DNA from: Axinella damicornis
Lineage: Eukaryota > Porifera > Demospongiae > Axinellida > Axinellidae
Direction: 5' to 3'
Assembly: GCA_963931865.1 (NCBI GenBank)
Contig: OZ007515.1
Span: 5,826,493 to 5,890,492 of the forward strand
Length of the DNA: 64,000 nt
In this document: positions 44,565 through 54,527 of the stretch, one piece after another
Layout of the letters: every line of letters begins with the position of its first letter
Position numbering within the stretch: position 1 is the first letter of the stretch
Program-made: the position numbers and the translations under genes
Notes under the pieces: generated by a model
Database searches by the model: none
Seen by the model: the letters and a program-made list of their open reading frames with translations, nothing else
What the model was told of the DNA's origin: nothing

Positions 44565-45304
44565 ATGCACATGCATGCCCATTACGTATACAGTATGTAG
44601 CTACTTCCTGCAGGACCAACGTCCTCTTAATTTACTGCACAAAATTAATGGGCCACATATAGCTACGTGTATGGCCGTGGATCTACTTACTCCGATGATG
44701 ATGAGATTCATGGTTGACCTATCCTCCGCGCCCAGCCCATCACGTCTAGCCCCGCCCTCCAATTGCAGTTTTACCCAGCTCCTCCCACTTAATATCACTC
44801 ATGCATATTCCGTATCTTGCGTCCGTCGATCCATGCATCTTACGAGGGAAGATTTTACGTCACTTCAATCGACGTAAAATCCTGCCACGTAAGATATACT
44901 ATCCCAACTTACACTGGGGGATTTTACGTCATTTGGGCGTACGTAAAATCGTCCCACGTACTGTACGTGGAGTTGTTGACGTAAAATCGTCCCACGTACT
45001 ACCCGTGGGATTGGGCACGTAAAATCGTCCCACGTACTACACGTGGGATTTTTTGCTTTTTTACGTAAAGCTCTACGCGACGCCTATTTCAATACGGTCT
45101 TCCAAGTCTGACGTAAATCTTCCCACGTAAGGTTGGCTCGAGCGACGCAAGATACAGAATATATGAGTGGGAGGAGCTGGTGGTGAATCGAAACTGCAGT
45201 TGGAGTGCGGGGCTAGACACGTGAGAGGGCCTGCACAGATCGGTGGGCGGGGTTAGACACTCGAGGGGCACGGAGGATCAAATTGGCAAAGCAGCCCAAA
45301 CTGT

Positions 45305-45381
45305 AGCCTCCTTCCCAGGCCTTCTAAACTTCAGTTTTTACTGCAAGCGATCAAACACAGGAGGTTTAGAAGGCCTGGAAC
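45305..45381. repeat. Decayed copy of the TAGCCTC..CCCAGG palindromic repeat
   Basis: TAGCCTCCTTCCCAGGCCTTCTAAAC on the left pairs with GTTTAGAAGGCCTGG on the right. The right terminus is lost, so no duplication can be read. Confidence 0.45.
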
Positions 45382-45479
45382 AGTGCATCAACCATGAATC
45401 TCATTAAGCAGCTGGCATAGCCATACACATCCACAGTAGCAATGGCCATTGCAATGGAATAATGTGAAGGAAGTGGATT

Positions 45480-47108
45480 TAAATTGATCTGGCCATGAAG
45501 TACAATACTTTATTATAACTCGTAAAGCTGGCTTGCCTGAAGGAGTGTTGCCACTGGCCTGCATGGACACTTCAACGATGTGCAAGAATGGTGAAAAAAA
45601 AGTGCAATTTGTACTGCAAGACACCTGCACCAAAAGCAAGAGCCCCTCTCCACATGCAAAACAGGCAAATTGTTGCAGCTGATATTTTTTGGACCATTTC
45701 CAGAGTCCAATGCTTTAGTTACAACTATAATAATATTATTTTGGTTGTTGCAGCTAGCACTCCACTCAGACCAAGGACATCAGTTTGAATCACAGGTGGT
45801 TGCAGAGGTGTGCATGCAAGTTAGCTACATGGAGTTCACAAATCTTGCACAATGTGCATGGCATAACTGGACTTTGGCACTGGACCACTGCATGGCCAAC
45901 CAGTGACAGGCTGTGTTGTTACCCATGCTACTGCCCTGAGATCATATTATGTGGTGAGCACCTCAAGTAGCAAGATCCGACGTAATCGCAGTCAGAATAA
46001 CGTTAACGTTGTGCCGAACTCTACACCACCATCCAGTTCGACACCATCTGAACCAATTCGCGAACCAATAATGACACGGTCTTGTACAGGAACACTGAGG
46101 CTACACTCATAGCCCCTCCCGCAAACGATTGTTACAATATCCCGGAAAGGGAGATGTGGCATAACTGGACTTTGGTACTGGACTATGTTTAGATTGCATA
46201 GCTAGCTACATGTTGTAATCACATTTAGTATGCACATATAAGAATGCCCTGCACTTCCCGTATTATTGAGTTGAGTCTTTTGATGAGTTTTGACAGTGAT
46301 CTTACACACAACACCCTACCATCCCCAGTCGGATGGCATGGTTGAGCAATTCAACCGTACACTACTCAAAATGCTGGCCACAGTAGCCACATTGACAAAG
46401 CACCCTTTTGACTGGGAGAGTCACCTGCGACACCTGTATATGGCCTATAATACAAGTGTACCTCCTACAACTGGATAGCTATACACACCATTCTATTTGA
46501 TGTATGGTCGCCAGGTGCGGATGCCAATGAATATCATGTATGGCACACTTACTCCTAATCCAACATCCCCATCAGAGTATGCAGATAGCCTATGTAAGCG
46601 ATCAATGCTTATCGGAAGGGGCGAGAGCAGATGGGTCACAAGCTGGACCGGCAGAGAGAACTGTATGATAAGAATGTCCATGGCAAGTTATTTGAGGCAG
46701 GAGATCTTGTGTTGCTATTCTCTCCTATGGTTCCTCATGGGTGTCCTGGATAGGACCATTCAAGATTGTGAATTGCCTTTCGGATATGCATCCAGAATGT
46801 CCACTCATGCTGCCACCGGCTGGTTGTCCACTTCAACTGCCTAAAAGCCTGTCCCCCAAACATGGGTTTTCCTGATCAGAAGCAAACTTCCTCTCCACCA
46901 CAAAATCATAATCTGCCAGACCCTTCATGTTGGCCAGGTGTGGATGCCAATCATTAACTTGAACTGGTTGATGAAATTGATTGTCCATCTAGATCCGCCA
47001 GAACCCCAATATCCTCATCGCCAACATGCAGCTCCTGACTGTTTTCAGCCTGTTGTTTGTCATTGACTGAATGCGGGACATAGCTATTCTCCTCCTAAGA
47101 GGGGAACT
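45480..47108 (+). mobile_element. Ty3/gypsy relic: broken integrase and pol 3' end
   Basis: Successive + strand frames read: integrase zinc-finger end and core start (KARAPLHM, IVAADI, GPFPESNA), then ALHSDQGHQFES containing the second catalytic Asp, then YHPQSDGMVEQFNRTLLKML containing the catalytic Glu, then FYLMYGRQVRMPMN and, near 47010, PPEPQYPHRQHAAPD as the Pol C-terminus. Stops, frameshifts and an internal rearrangement (near-repeat GGCATAACTGGACTTTGG at 45857 and 46155) show it is dead. A purine-rich tract (CTAAGAGGGGAAC) and TGTGTAATGATTGG near 47108 look like the polypurine tract and the start of a 3' LTR. It is related to, but clearly older than, the intact element at 49.4-54.5 kb and in opposite orientation. 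Confidence 0.75.
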
Positions 47109-47860
47109 GTGTAATGATTGGTCAAACAGTTAATTAATGATTGTTTTGAATGTAATGATCTCATTTGAGTATGTTACTGAACTAGCTACCTTATGATTTG
47201 GTTTATAGTAGCCAATGACATTGTATTTCCTGTTGGTCTGCCGAGTTTGTATCACACATGTTCTGTCTCCACAATACTTTCGCTGTCACCTTCAAATCTT
47301 GGTATAATTATCGTCCACCTGTCTGTCTCTGCTGGTTTTGTAAGGTCACATCATGTACCTTCAACCATAATATAATTAGGTCATGTGTTTAGTATTTATT
47401 ATTTGTTTGGCTATGTTCATGCTTTGCTGTTGCTTATAATAATAATTATTTGCATAGTCTTATTTGCGCCTGACGGTGAGTGCAACTAAATTAGCAATCA
47501 ACCACGCTACATGTAGCTATACACACCGCTTATATTGTGAAGAGGTGTAGTCATACATGTTATGAATTAGGAAATTGCTGCCAAAACAATACTCATGACA
47601 TCTGCAAGTATGGATAGGAGTAATTTCTCAGTTTTATCTGGAGTCTTTTGTTTATTGTACATAGCTACAGTACTGGGCATACAATAGCATATAGCTAATC
47701 AAGTGCATACCCTATGGTTAAATGCAACACAAACTAACTAGCTGCAGTATACAGGAGCAAATTCAATAAGTGAAGAAACCGTGTGAGGAACAAAAGAACT
47801 GAAATACATTAGTCCATGCAAACTGCTGATGTAATTGCAGGTAATTCATCCTAGAAATGT
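47109..47860. other. Possible gypsy 3' LTR remnant and unassigned sequence
   Basis: The stretch begins TGTGTAATGATTGG immediately after a polypurine-like tract, so part of it may be the old 3' LTR. The right LTR boundary is not recognisable and no coding sequence is evident. Confidence 0.3.
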
Positions 47861-48830
47861 GTCTAGAGGACTAGCTAGTTAATATTCCGGTTGGAAAGTG
47901 ACACAGGCCATGAGTGATTTTAAATAGCAGTGACATAACTCCTCCTTCAAGTAGTGGTAAACCCACACAAGCCCCTCATATCCAGCGCTAGCATCCCAGT
48001 GCTTTGATGCAATCTTGCATGTGAACTTTTGGACCTGCTCAAGGGTCCCCTTATCCTTCAGTCTGTAGGGATCCCAGACAGTACATCTGTATTCAATTGT
48101 AAGGTGTCATCTGACAAGTGAGATTGTTTGAGGACATCACCATCATGCTAGTACTGTCGATAGAGCAAGCCAGGTTAGCCCTTTAGCACAGATGGAGGTT
48201 ATATGGATGGACCAAGAGAGGTCTGAGGAAACGAGACCAAGGTGTGGATTCAACCCTTTCCAATAGCGTGCCGTTCAGGAGTATTTGGGAGGTTGGAGTT
48301 GTTGGCGTTCTGATACAACCATGTACTTGCACTTAAAGTCAAGGCTGTTGGTGGAAGAACGCTCAATAACAGCTATGTCATTCCTGAGCACACAGTAGTC
48401 ACTATACCCCGATATAGCACAAGGTCATCTGAATACATAGAAATTTGTGATCCCACTGAGACAGAGAAAGATGCCAGATCATCGACATAAATAAGGAAGA
48501 GAAGGGGGCCTCATGATCACAGTCGGAAGTAGCTAGATCCATTGACTGTTGTCTGCAAGTGAGATGGTCTGCCACCCAACAAGCAATACTTGTATCAATA
48601 CCTAAATGAGAGAGCTTGGAGAGCAAGGGTCTGTCCTTGCCTGCTGTAAAACCTCACCGTTTATCGCACAGATCATGGTTTCATTAATTTCCTAACCCAG
48701 TAGATTTCCTAATTCCAACTTGTGGGACTCTGTGATCATGATGAGGTTATGATCAGCTATGAATAATAGGAAGTAGCGAACGTATCAGCCTATAGCCAGA
48801 TACATCCATTTTTGAAGGTCACAAAGATGG
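47860..48830 (-). mobile_element. Non-LTR retrotransposon relic, heavily mutated
   Basis: Minus-strand frames show, in order, SHLGIDTSIACWVADHLTCR, a broken LFLIYVDDLASFS-like stretch with YSDDLVLY, a thumb region with GLNPHLGLVSSDLSWSIHI, and KHWDAGYEGLVWVYHYLKE near 47990. These match the RT and downstream part of LINE ORF2. There are numerous stops and frameshifts. It is the most degraded of the LINE copies in the window. Confidence 0.6.
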
Positions 48831-49005
48831 GGACAGAATCCATTGCTTAACCACATAATGTACATACATGACTGTACAACATTAGTGTATGAGTGCACAA
48901 AATAAGTCTTATTTGTGACAAGAGATATTCTGGTGGTAATTATATCTCATCTTCAGTGTATTCCATTGCAAATACCGGTAGTTCATCTCTCGCTCTTTGT
49001 GTTCC

Positions 49006-49192
49006 AGTGGCACATTATATACCCAGTTCCCTGATAGCTGGAGGGGGCTCACTTTCCCCACCAGGAGAGGAACACCTAATTCAATTGAACAGTATAGATT
49101 CACTTCCAGAGGAGCACATTAAAGATGTGTTTGTGAGCATGACTGGAACAACAATTGCATGCGTCGCACATTTGCATGGGAATGGTTCAAGC
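49006..49192 (+). pseudogene. Exon-like segment cut by a transposon insertion
   Basis: After a pyrimidine-rich acceptor (CTCGCTCTTTGTGTTCCAG) the frame reads VAHYIPSSLIAGGGSLSPPG, then EEHLIQLNSIDSLPEEHIKD and VFVSMTGTTIACVAHLHGNG. The composition looks like real protein and the frame is open, but I do not know the family. The 329-bp MITE (with the gypsy element in it) inserted at its 3' edge. If the insertion is removed, the frame stops about 9 codons later. It could be an exon of an undetected gene, or a retrocopy fragment. Confidence 0.3.
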
Positions 49193-49401
49193 TAGTCTCG
49201 TGCCCAGACCCCACCCCTCGTGGGAAAGAGGGCTCACAACTTTGTGCAGAAACCTCCATCTTTGTTAACTTTTAGGCAGGAATTTCAGACTGCCAATGAA
49301 ATCGTAGAGAATTCAACTTCATTAGGGCAGAAGTTGTAGAAAATTCGAACTCCTCTTGCAATTATTAGTTTACGTATATTATTTCAACCGTAGGACTTAA
49401 T

Positions 49402-49579
49402 TGTAGCAAGGTTCCAGGACTCAAAAGCACATGGCCCAATCATACGAGGAGTTCAGAGTACACCAAATGACAAAGTACAAGGTTCACAGTTCACACCACA
49501 TACGTACTACTACATCACTGCTACATGGTACATTCTGCTAATAGACTGTTACATGGTACGTTCCAAATACACTGCTACA
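49402..49579 (-). repeat. 3' LTR of the gypsy element
   Basis: 178 bp, identical by eye to 54350-54527. Its terminal inverted hexamer is TGTAGC/GCTACA. This is the downstream LTR in the minus-strand reading. Confidence 0.9.
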
Positions 49580-49597
49580 TAACTCCCCCTCCACAAG
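49580..49597 (-). other. Polypurine tract
   Basis: The minus strand reads GTGGAGGGGGAGT directly before the 3' LTR, the expected plus-strand primer site for reverse transcription. Confidence 0.75.
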
Positions 49598-49611
49598 AAT
49601 TCGTCCCGAAT

Positions 49612-52600
49612 TCAATGTTCAATGTAGCTCCCATACCATTCAGGCTGGGCACGGTCCCTGCGAGGGTAACGAGGTTCAGTGGGACCATCAGGCTCGTCAA
49701 CGTCATCGTACTCCAGTGGTTCCATGTCTGCACCAAAATAATACGGGGTGGCATCTTGGCTCAGAGGTGGGTCCTCTCCATCGACAGAGTCAGGGACTTC
49801 CACATCAAATCTGGTCCCTGGGGTACATAGTTTCAGGCGGTTAAAATGAACCACCAGAACTCTCTTGTTCCCAGTCAGCTTTTTCACTCGGTAGTCACTG
49901 TCAGAGAGCTTAGTGAGCACTTGAAACGGACCCGTCCATGGGTGATGGAGTTTCTTCGATTTCCCTTGAGGAACCACCACAGAATGGAGCCAGACCAAAT
50001 CTCCAACAGCAAATGGTCTGCCATGGACTCGCTTATCATAGTAGGCTTTCCGGCGGACATGTGATGCAGCTAGCTTTTCACGGACATGGCGGTAGGCCTC
50101 TTCAAGTGCCTTCCTTGTCGCAGCAGCATACTGTGTGGTGGGTACTTCCTTTTCCTTCTCATTTCCCATGCCATACATCAAATCGATAGGCATTCTAGCT
50201 TGCCTGCCAAACATCAGGAAGAAGGGAGTATACCCAGTGCTGGCGTGCACACTAGTGTTGTAGGCCATGCAAACTTTCGGTAGCTGGTCTTCCCAGTCAA
50301 ATGGGTGAGTCTGAGTAGTGGTCGCCAACATATCCAGTAGGGTGCGATTGTAGCGTTCCACCAACCCGTCACATTGTGGATGGTACGGAGATGTTCTGGT
50401 CTTTTTCATCCCAAGGATGTTACAAACTTCGTGCAGCACTGCAGATTCAAACTGCTTTCCTTGATCAGAATGAAGTTGTTCTGGGGGTGAGAATCGGCAA
50501 AACATTTGGTCTACTAACTTCCGAGCAACGGTTACTGCTTCCTGATTGGGGATAGCGTACGCCTCCATCCACTTGGTAAAATAGTCGCCTGCCACCAGAA
50601 TGTAGGAGTTTCCTGCAACACTCTCCATCAGAGGCCCAAGGATGTCTACTGCGACCACTTGTAGAGGGTAACCTGCCTTGATGGTCTGTAATGGACCACG
50701 ATTCCGTTGAGGTGCTGACTTTCTCGTAGCACAGCTTGGGCATGTCCGAATCCACTGGTCCACCTCTTGATGCATTCCTGGCCAGTAGAATCTTTCCTTG
50801 ATTTTGGAGACTGTCTTTTCCACCCCAAGGTGTCCTTCCAGGGCACCTGAGTGGAGTTCTCGCATAATTTCTTCCCTCAAGGTGTGGGGCACTACCAATT
50901 GCTGCCAAGACCGGTTACCACCACTGTCTTCATACTTCCGTTTGAGCAGCCCACCATCTGCAAGCAAACGCTCCCACAGCTGCAACAAGCGTTGGGCTTC
51001 TGGTCCCTCCTGTCTGACATCACCAGCATCTGGTTTTTCTCCTTTTTCCACTGCCTGGAGCAGGAGGCTAATCGGGCCATCTTCAAGCTGGAGCTTACGG
51101 AGGTCTTGAGGGGACCTCTCCACTAAAACAGCAATGGGACTATGAGCAGGAACTGGGATAGTTGCTGTGGAAGTTTCCTCATGGCTGTCACGTCCACACT
51201 GTGAGCATGGTCGTCGGGACAACGAGTCAGCATTACCGTGCCTCTTCCCTGGACGATGGACGATACAGAAATGGAATTCCTGCAGTCTCTCCAACCACCG
51301 TGCAAGCTGGCCCTCTGGTTCCTTGAAGTTAGCCAACCAGGTGAGAGATCCATGGTCCGTACGGAGTTGGAACTCCCGGCCTAACAGGTAAGAGCGGAAA
51401 TGTTGGACAAACGTCACCACTGCCAGAAGTTCCTTCCTGGTGACACAGTATTGGCGCTCAGGCCGGGTAAGCACTCGACTGGCATAGGCCACGACACATT
51501 CTGATCCATCCTCTCGTGACTGTGATAGCACTGCCCCAATCCCAGTATCGCTAGCATCGGTGTCCAGAGTAAAAGGCTTGCTGTAATCTGGAAACGCCAG
51601 AACTGGTGCTGTCACTAATCTGCGACGCAGCTCTTCAAAGGCATTCTGGGCTTTCTCAGTCCACTCAAACTTGGCCGTTTTCTCAGTCAAGTGATGAAGT
51701 GGCTTGGCGACTGTGGCGAAGTCTTTCACAAACCTTCTGTAGTAATTAGCTAACCCCAGGAACTGCTGAACGTCTCGCTTTGACATGGGAACTGGCCAAG
51801 TAGCCACCTTCTCAGTCTTCCCGGGGTCGGTCCGTACACCCTCAGCACTAACAACATGGCCTAGAAACTCCACCTTCTTCAAACAGAGGTTGCATTTGCT
51901 GGGCTTTAACTTGAGCCCTGCCTCTCTCAGACGCTGAAACACGTTTCGAAGGTGAGCAAGGTGCTCCAGAAAGGTTTTCCCTGGGATGACGAGATCATCA
52001 AGGTAGACTAAACAGGATGACCACTGTAAACCAGCGAGAACTGCATCCATTAAGCGCTGGAAGGTGGCTGGAGCGTTGCAGAGCCCAAAGGGCATTACAC
52101 GGAATTCGAATAATCCCTCCGGGGTGCAGAATGCTGTCTTTTCCCGATCCTTGGGGTCGACCTCCACCTGCCAGTACCCGCTTAGCATATCCAAGGTGCT
52201 GAACAGCTTGGAGCCAGCTAGGGTATCAAGGGTATCGTCCACCCTGGGTAGGGGGTAGGCATCCCTTCTGGTCACTGAATTTACTCTCCTGTAGTCCACA
52301 CAGAACCTGAGTGATCCGTCCTTTTTAGGGACAAGTACAACCGGTGAAGCCCACGGGCTATCAGAGGGTTGGATGACCCCCCTGCCTAGCATGTCATCCA
52401 GCAGTTTCTTGGCTTCTTGTCGTCGAAACTGAGGGACCCTACGCACTTGTTGACGGATCGGTTGGGCCGTTCCAGTGTTGATCGTGTGTTGGATTCTCCC
52501 TGTTTGACCAAGGTCATGGGGTCCTGTGGCAAAAATGTCATGATATTCCAGTAGGAGGGCGAACAGCTGTTCTTTCTCCCCCTGGCTAAGGCATTGCTCA

Positions 52601-53451
52601 GATTGTTCAACCAGTTCCCACAACCTCTTTCGATGCGCTTCAGTAGGTTCGCCAGCTTCTTCGTCGTCCGAAACTACCGCAACTCCCACGTCCCCTGGTG
52701 GCACACCCTCTACTTCTGCCACAACATTCTCTAGCTCAGCCACAGCAGTGCCTCTAGGAATGGTCACTTCTTCGTCTCTAGGGTTTAATAACCGAAGTGG
52801 AATGCTACATGCTTCTGGCAGCACAAGAGCTCGTGCAACCATCACTGCATTGCGTCCCTGAGGTTTCCCCTGCACTACCCATGTCTTACTAGTGGCTGCT
52901 GCTGGGACACTCCCCATGACTTCCATTTCACTGAATGGGGGTACCTTGACCGACTCTTGCAATATGACACTCAGGGTGGGGAATACTGATGAAGGCTGCC
53001 CTTTGGAGATGGGGAGTTTTAGTCCGCAGCTTTTCACATGCAACACATCACTGGCTTTGCCCATCTCGATGGTGCACTCCTGGTTGCGGAGGAAATCTCG
53101 CCCAATGATCATGTCTATGGTTGGAGTCTCAGCTACCATCACTTCAACAGGGAACTTCTCAGCAGCAAGTTGCAACTGGACACATGCACTTCCATACAAT
53201 TGCAGTGGCTTCCCTTGCACACTTACCAGCTTCCTCCCTGCCGCATCCCCTAACTCAGACCCACTCCCCTTTGCTTTGTCCCACAAGTCTTTGCTCAAAA
53301 CTGATGTGGCAGCCCCCGTGTCAATCAAAATACTTGTAGGTACACCATTAACTAGGCCATCCAGCACACAATCTTTTCCAGAGGTTACTGATAAAGTAGG
53401 AATTATTGTACTCACATGAGCCTGATGTTCTCCCTCCAGTGCTTGGCTCAT
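49612..53451 (-). CDS. pol: Gypsy Pol polyprotein (PR-RT-RNaseH-IN), 1279 aa
   Basis: Aspartic protease with DTGA at about residues 44-47. Reverse transcriptase at about 360-545 with RFCVDYRRVN, MPFGLCNAPATFQRLM and catalytic YLDD at 483-486. RNase H at about 625-745 with acidic residues in TLDTDAS, the RKELLA Glu and the RTDHGSL Asp. Integrase zinc finger H867/H874/C904/C907, then the D936, D996 (HSDQG) and E1032 (VERYN) triad. A C-terminal GPF-type module (HPWTGPFQVL) and an acidic/Arg tail end the protein; there is no chromodomain. Full length for the family with no internal stop. Its ATG overlaps the gag stop in ATGA, so it is expressed either by re-initiation or by a frameshift. All catalytic residues are present, so activity is plausible. 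Confidence 0.95.
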   Translation of the reverse strand: MSQALEGEHQAHVSTIIPTLSVTSGKDCVLDGLVNGVPTSILIDTGAATSVLSKDLWDKAKGSGSELGDAAGRKLVSVQGKPLQLYGSACVQLQLAAEKFPVEVMVAETPTIDMIIGRDFLRNQECTIEMGKASDVLHVKSCGLKLPISKGQPSSVFPTLSVILQESVKVPPFSEMEVMGSVPAAATSKTWVVQGKPQGRNAVMVARALVLPEACSIPLRLLNPRDEEVTIPRGTAVAELENVVAEVEGVPPGDVGVAVVSDDEEAGEPTEAHRKRLWELVEQSEQCLSQGEKEQLFALLLEYHDIFATGPHDLGQTGRIQHTINTGTAQPIRQQVRRVPQFRRQEAKKLLDDMLGRGVIQPSDSPWASPVVLVPKKDGSLRFCVDYRRVNSVTRRDAYPLPRVDDTLDTLAGSKLFSTLDMLSGYWQVEVDPKDREKTAFCTPEGLFEFRVMPFGLCNAPATFQRLMDAVLAGLQWSSCLVYLDDLVIPGKTFLEHLAHLRNVFQRLREAGLKLKPSKCNLCLKKVEFLGHVVSAEGVRTDPGKTEKVATWPVPMSKRDVQQFLGLANYYRRFVKDFATVAKPLHHLTEKTAKFEWTEKAQNAFEELRRRLVTAPVLAFPDYSKPFTLDTDASDTGIGAVLSQSREDGSECVVAYASRVLTRPERQYCVTRKELLAVVTFVQHFRSYLLGREFQLRTDHGSLTWLANFKEPEGQLARWLERLQEFHFCIVHRPGKRHGNADSLSRRPCSQCGRDSHEETSTATIPVPAHSPIAVLVERSPQDLRKLQLEDGPISLLLQAVEKGEKPDAGDVRQEGPEAQRLLQLWERLLADGGLLKRKYEDSGGNRSWQQLVVPHTLREEIMRELHSGALEGHLGVEKTVSKIKERFYWPGMHQEVDQWIRTCPSCATRKSAPQRNRGPLQTIKAGYPLQVVAVDILGPLMESVAGNSYILVAGDYFTKWMEAYAIPNQEAVTVARKLVDQMFCRFSPPEQLHSDQGKQFESAVLHEVCNILGMKKTRTSPYHPQCDGLVERYNRTLLDMLATTTQTHPFDWEDQLPKVCMAYNTSVHASTGYTPFFLMFGRQARMPIDLMYGMGNEKEKEVPTTQYAAATRKALEEAYRHVREKLAASHVRRKAYYDKRVHGRPFAVGDLVWLHSVVVPQGKSKKLHHPWTGPFQVLTKLSDSDYRVKKLTGNKRVLVVHFNRLKLCTPGTRFDVEVPDSVDGEDPPLSQDATPYYFGADMEPLEYDDVDEPDGPTEPRYPRRDRAQPEWYGSYIEH

Positions 53452-54281
53452 GGCACAGGAGGCTCCCCGTTTCCCTGCTGCTGACGAGGCTTCTTCGGGG
53501 TCGGACAGTTTCGGGCAAGGTGGCCTTCACCTCCACAATTCCAGCAGTTCCCAGGATTCGATCGCGACGATCTTCCTCTCCACCGACCACGGCTGGGGGC
53601 CCTGTTGCCCTCCGATGCTGGAAGCTGTCGTGCGCTCTTCAATTCAGTTTCAATTCGGTCCATGCGCTCCATAATCAGCTTCATTGCGTTGTCGTGGGCC
53701 CTTGAATTCACTGTGGCAACTGCCTCAGTGCTCTCACTCCCCATGCTCACAGGTGAGACTTCTGCTGACACAGATGGCTTCAGGAATGATTCCATCTCCA
53801 GGGTAGATCGCACTGCATCGTCCACAGTGTTTGGCTTCGTCTGCTTGACACTGAAGGCCACCTGGGGGTTGTCCAATTGTGATAAGTACTGATTTAGGGC
53901 AAAGCGTTCCCTGGCTTCCTCTGGCAAATCCGGATATGCCCTGTCAGCCAACAGCCTCAGGTCATCTCCAAATGCTGCCCATCCCTCACCCGGTTTCTTC
54001 TTGCGAGTCACCAGCTGGGTCCTGTACAGTTCCTTCTTACTGTCTGGTTCAAATCGACTCTTCATAGCTGCGATGGCGAGGTCAAAGTCTGCCCTGGTTG
54101 CTTCAGGTAAACGTCGGAAGGCAGTCCCAGCCCTTCCCGTTAGGCGTACACGCAGCCATTTGAGCTTGTTGGCTGCATTCCAGCCACACACCTGCGCAAC
54201 ACTATCAAAGTGATCAATCCACTCGTCCCAACTCTGCTCTCCCGTGTAGAGTTCTGGAATGACTGGTGGTTTAGCGGCCAT
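53448..54281 (-). CDS. gag: Gypsy Gag protein, 277 aa
   Basis: Nucleocapsid/capsid-type protein of the retrotransposon. Residues about 10-160 have the helical, Trp-containing pattern of retrotransposon Gag (EQSWDEWIDHF, WLRVRLTGRAGTAFRRL, ERFALNQYL). A CCHC zinc knuckle CWNCGGEGHLARNC lies at 246-259 behind an Arg/Ser-rich stretch, and would bind the RNA. The start ATG lies 69 bp from the 5' LTR edge. The TGA stop overlaps the pol start by four bases. Confidence 0.93.
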   Translation of the reverse strand: MAAKPPVIPELYTGEQSWDEWIDHFDSVAQVCGWNAANKLKWLRVRLTGRAGTAFRRLPEATRADFDLAIAAMKSRFEPDSKKELYRTQLVTRKKKPGEGWAAFGDDLRLLADRAYPDLPEEARERFALNQYLSQLDNPQVAFSVKQTKPNTVDDAVRSTLEMESFLKPSVSAEVSPVSMGSESTEAVATVNSRAHDNAMKLIMERMDRIETELKSARQLPASEGNRAPSRGRWRGRSSRSNPGNCWNCGGEGHLARNCPTPKKPRQQQGNGEPPVP

Positions 54282-54329
54282 TTTGCTGCTCGACTCGCGT
54301 TACTCTCTCGTTAGCTGCGCGAAGATACG

Positions 54330-54347
54330 ATCCTGCCGACTACGCCA
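54330..54347 (-). other. Primer-binding site, tRNA-Ser type
   Basis: The minus strand reads TGGCGTAGTCGGCAGGAT two bases after the 5' LTR. It is complementary to the 3' end of animal tRNA-Ser (ATCCTGCCGACTACG + CCA), 18 of 18 as I recall that tRNA. This indicates serine tRNA priming. Confidence 0.75.
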
Positions 54348-54349
54348 AA

Positions 54350-54527
54350 TGTAGCAAGGTTCCAGGACTCAAAAGCACATGGCCCAATCATACGAGGAGT
54401 TCAGAGTACACCAAATGACAAAGTACAAGGTTCACAGTTCACACCACATACGTACTACTACATCACTGCTACATGGTACATTCTGCTAATAGACTGTTAC
54501 ATGGTACGTTCCAAATACACTGCTACA
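54350..54527 (-). repeat. 5' LTR of the gypsy element
   Basis: 178 bp, identical by eye to the 3' LTR. It should carry the element's promoter; no clear TATA box is apparent in the minus-strand reading. Confidence 0.9.

Larger units (their letters stand above)
42938..45072. mobile_element. 2.1-kb DNA element with ~330-bp terminal inverted repeats
   Basis: The left arm (about 42938-43265) and right arm (about 44745-45072) are near-identical inverted copies. Each arm holds three or more units of GTACGTGGGACGATTTTACG and further CGTAAAAT/ATTTTACG pairs, then GATGCATGGATCGACGGACG and GGGAGGAGCTGGGTAA. Such long arms with repeated sub-motifs suggest multiple binding sites for a recombinase. The interior (43.27-44.74 kb) has several open frames, the longest 136 codons (44154-44564), none of which I recognise as a transposase. 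The target-site duplication is not clear. Probably a non-autonomous element; high arm identity argues for recent activity. Confidence 0.8.
49402..54527 (-). mobile_element. Intact Ty3/gypsy LTR retrotransposon, 5126 bp
   Basis: Two 178-bp LTRs (TGTAGC...GCTACA) in direct orientation enclose gag and pol on the minus strand. The 4-bp target duplication TAAT lies at 49398-49401 and 54528-54531. The primer-binding site is two bases from the 5' LTR and a polypurine tract abuts the 3' LTR. Both open frames are unbroken and the LTRs are identical as read, so the insertion is recent. Gene order PR-RT-RH-IN defines Ty3/gypsy (Metaviridae-type). There is no envelope gene and no chromodomain. It sits inside a MITE. 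Confidence 0.93.

Noticed and set aside
50798..53419. Plus-strand frames opposite gypsy pol
   Set aside because: They are shadows of the minus-strand pol gene.
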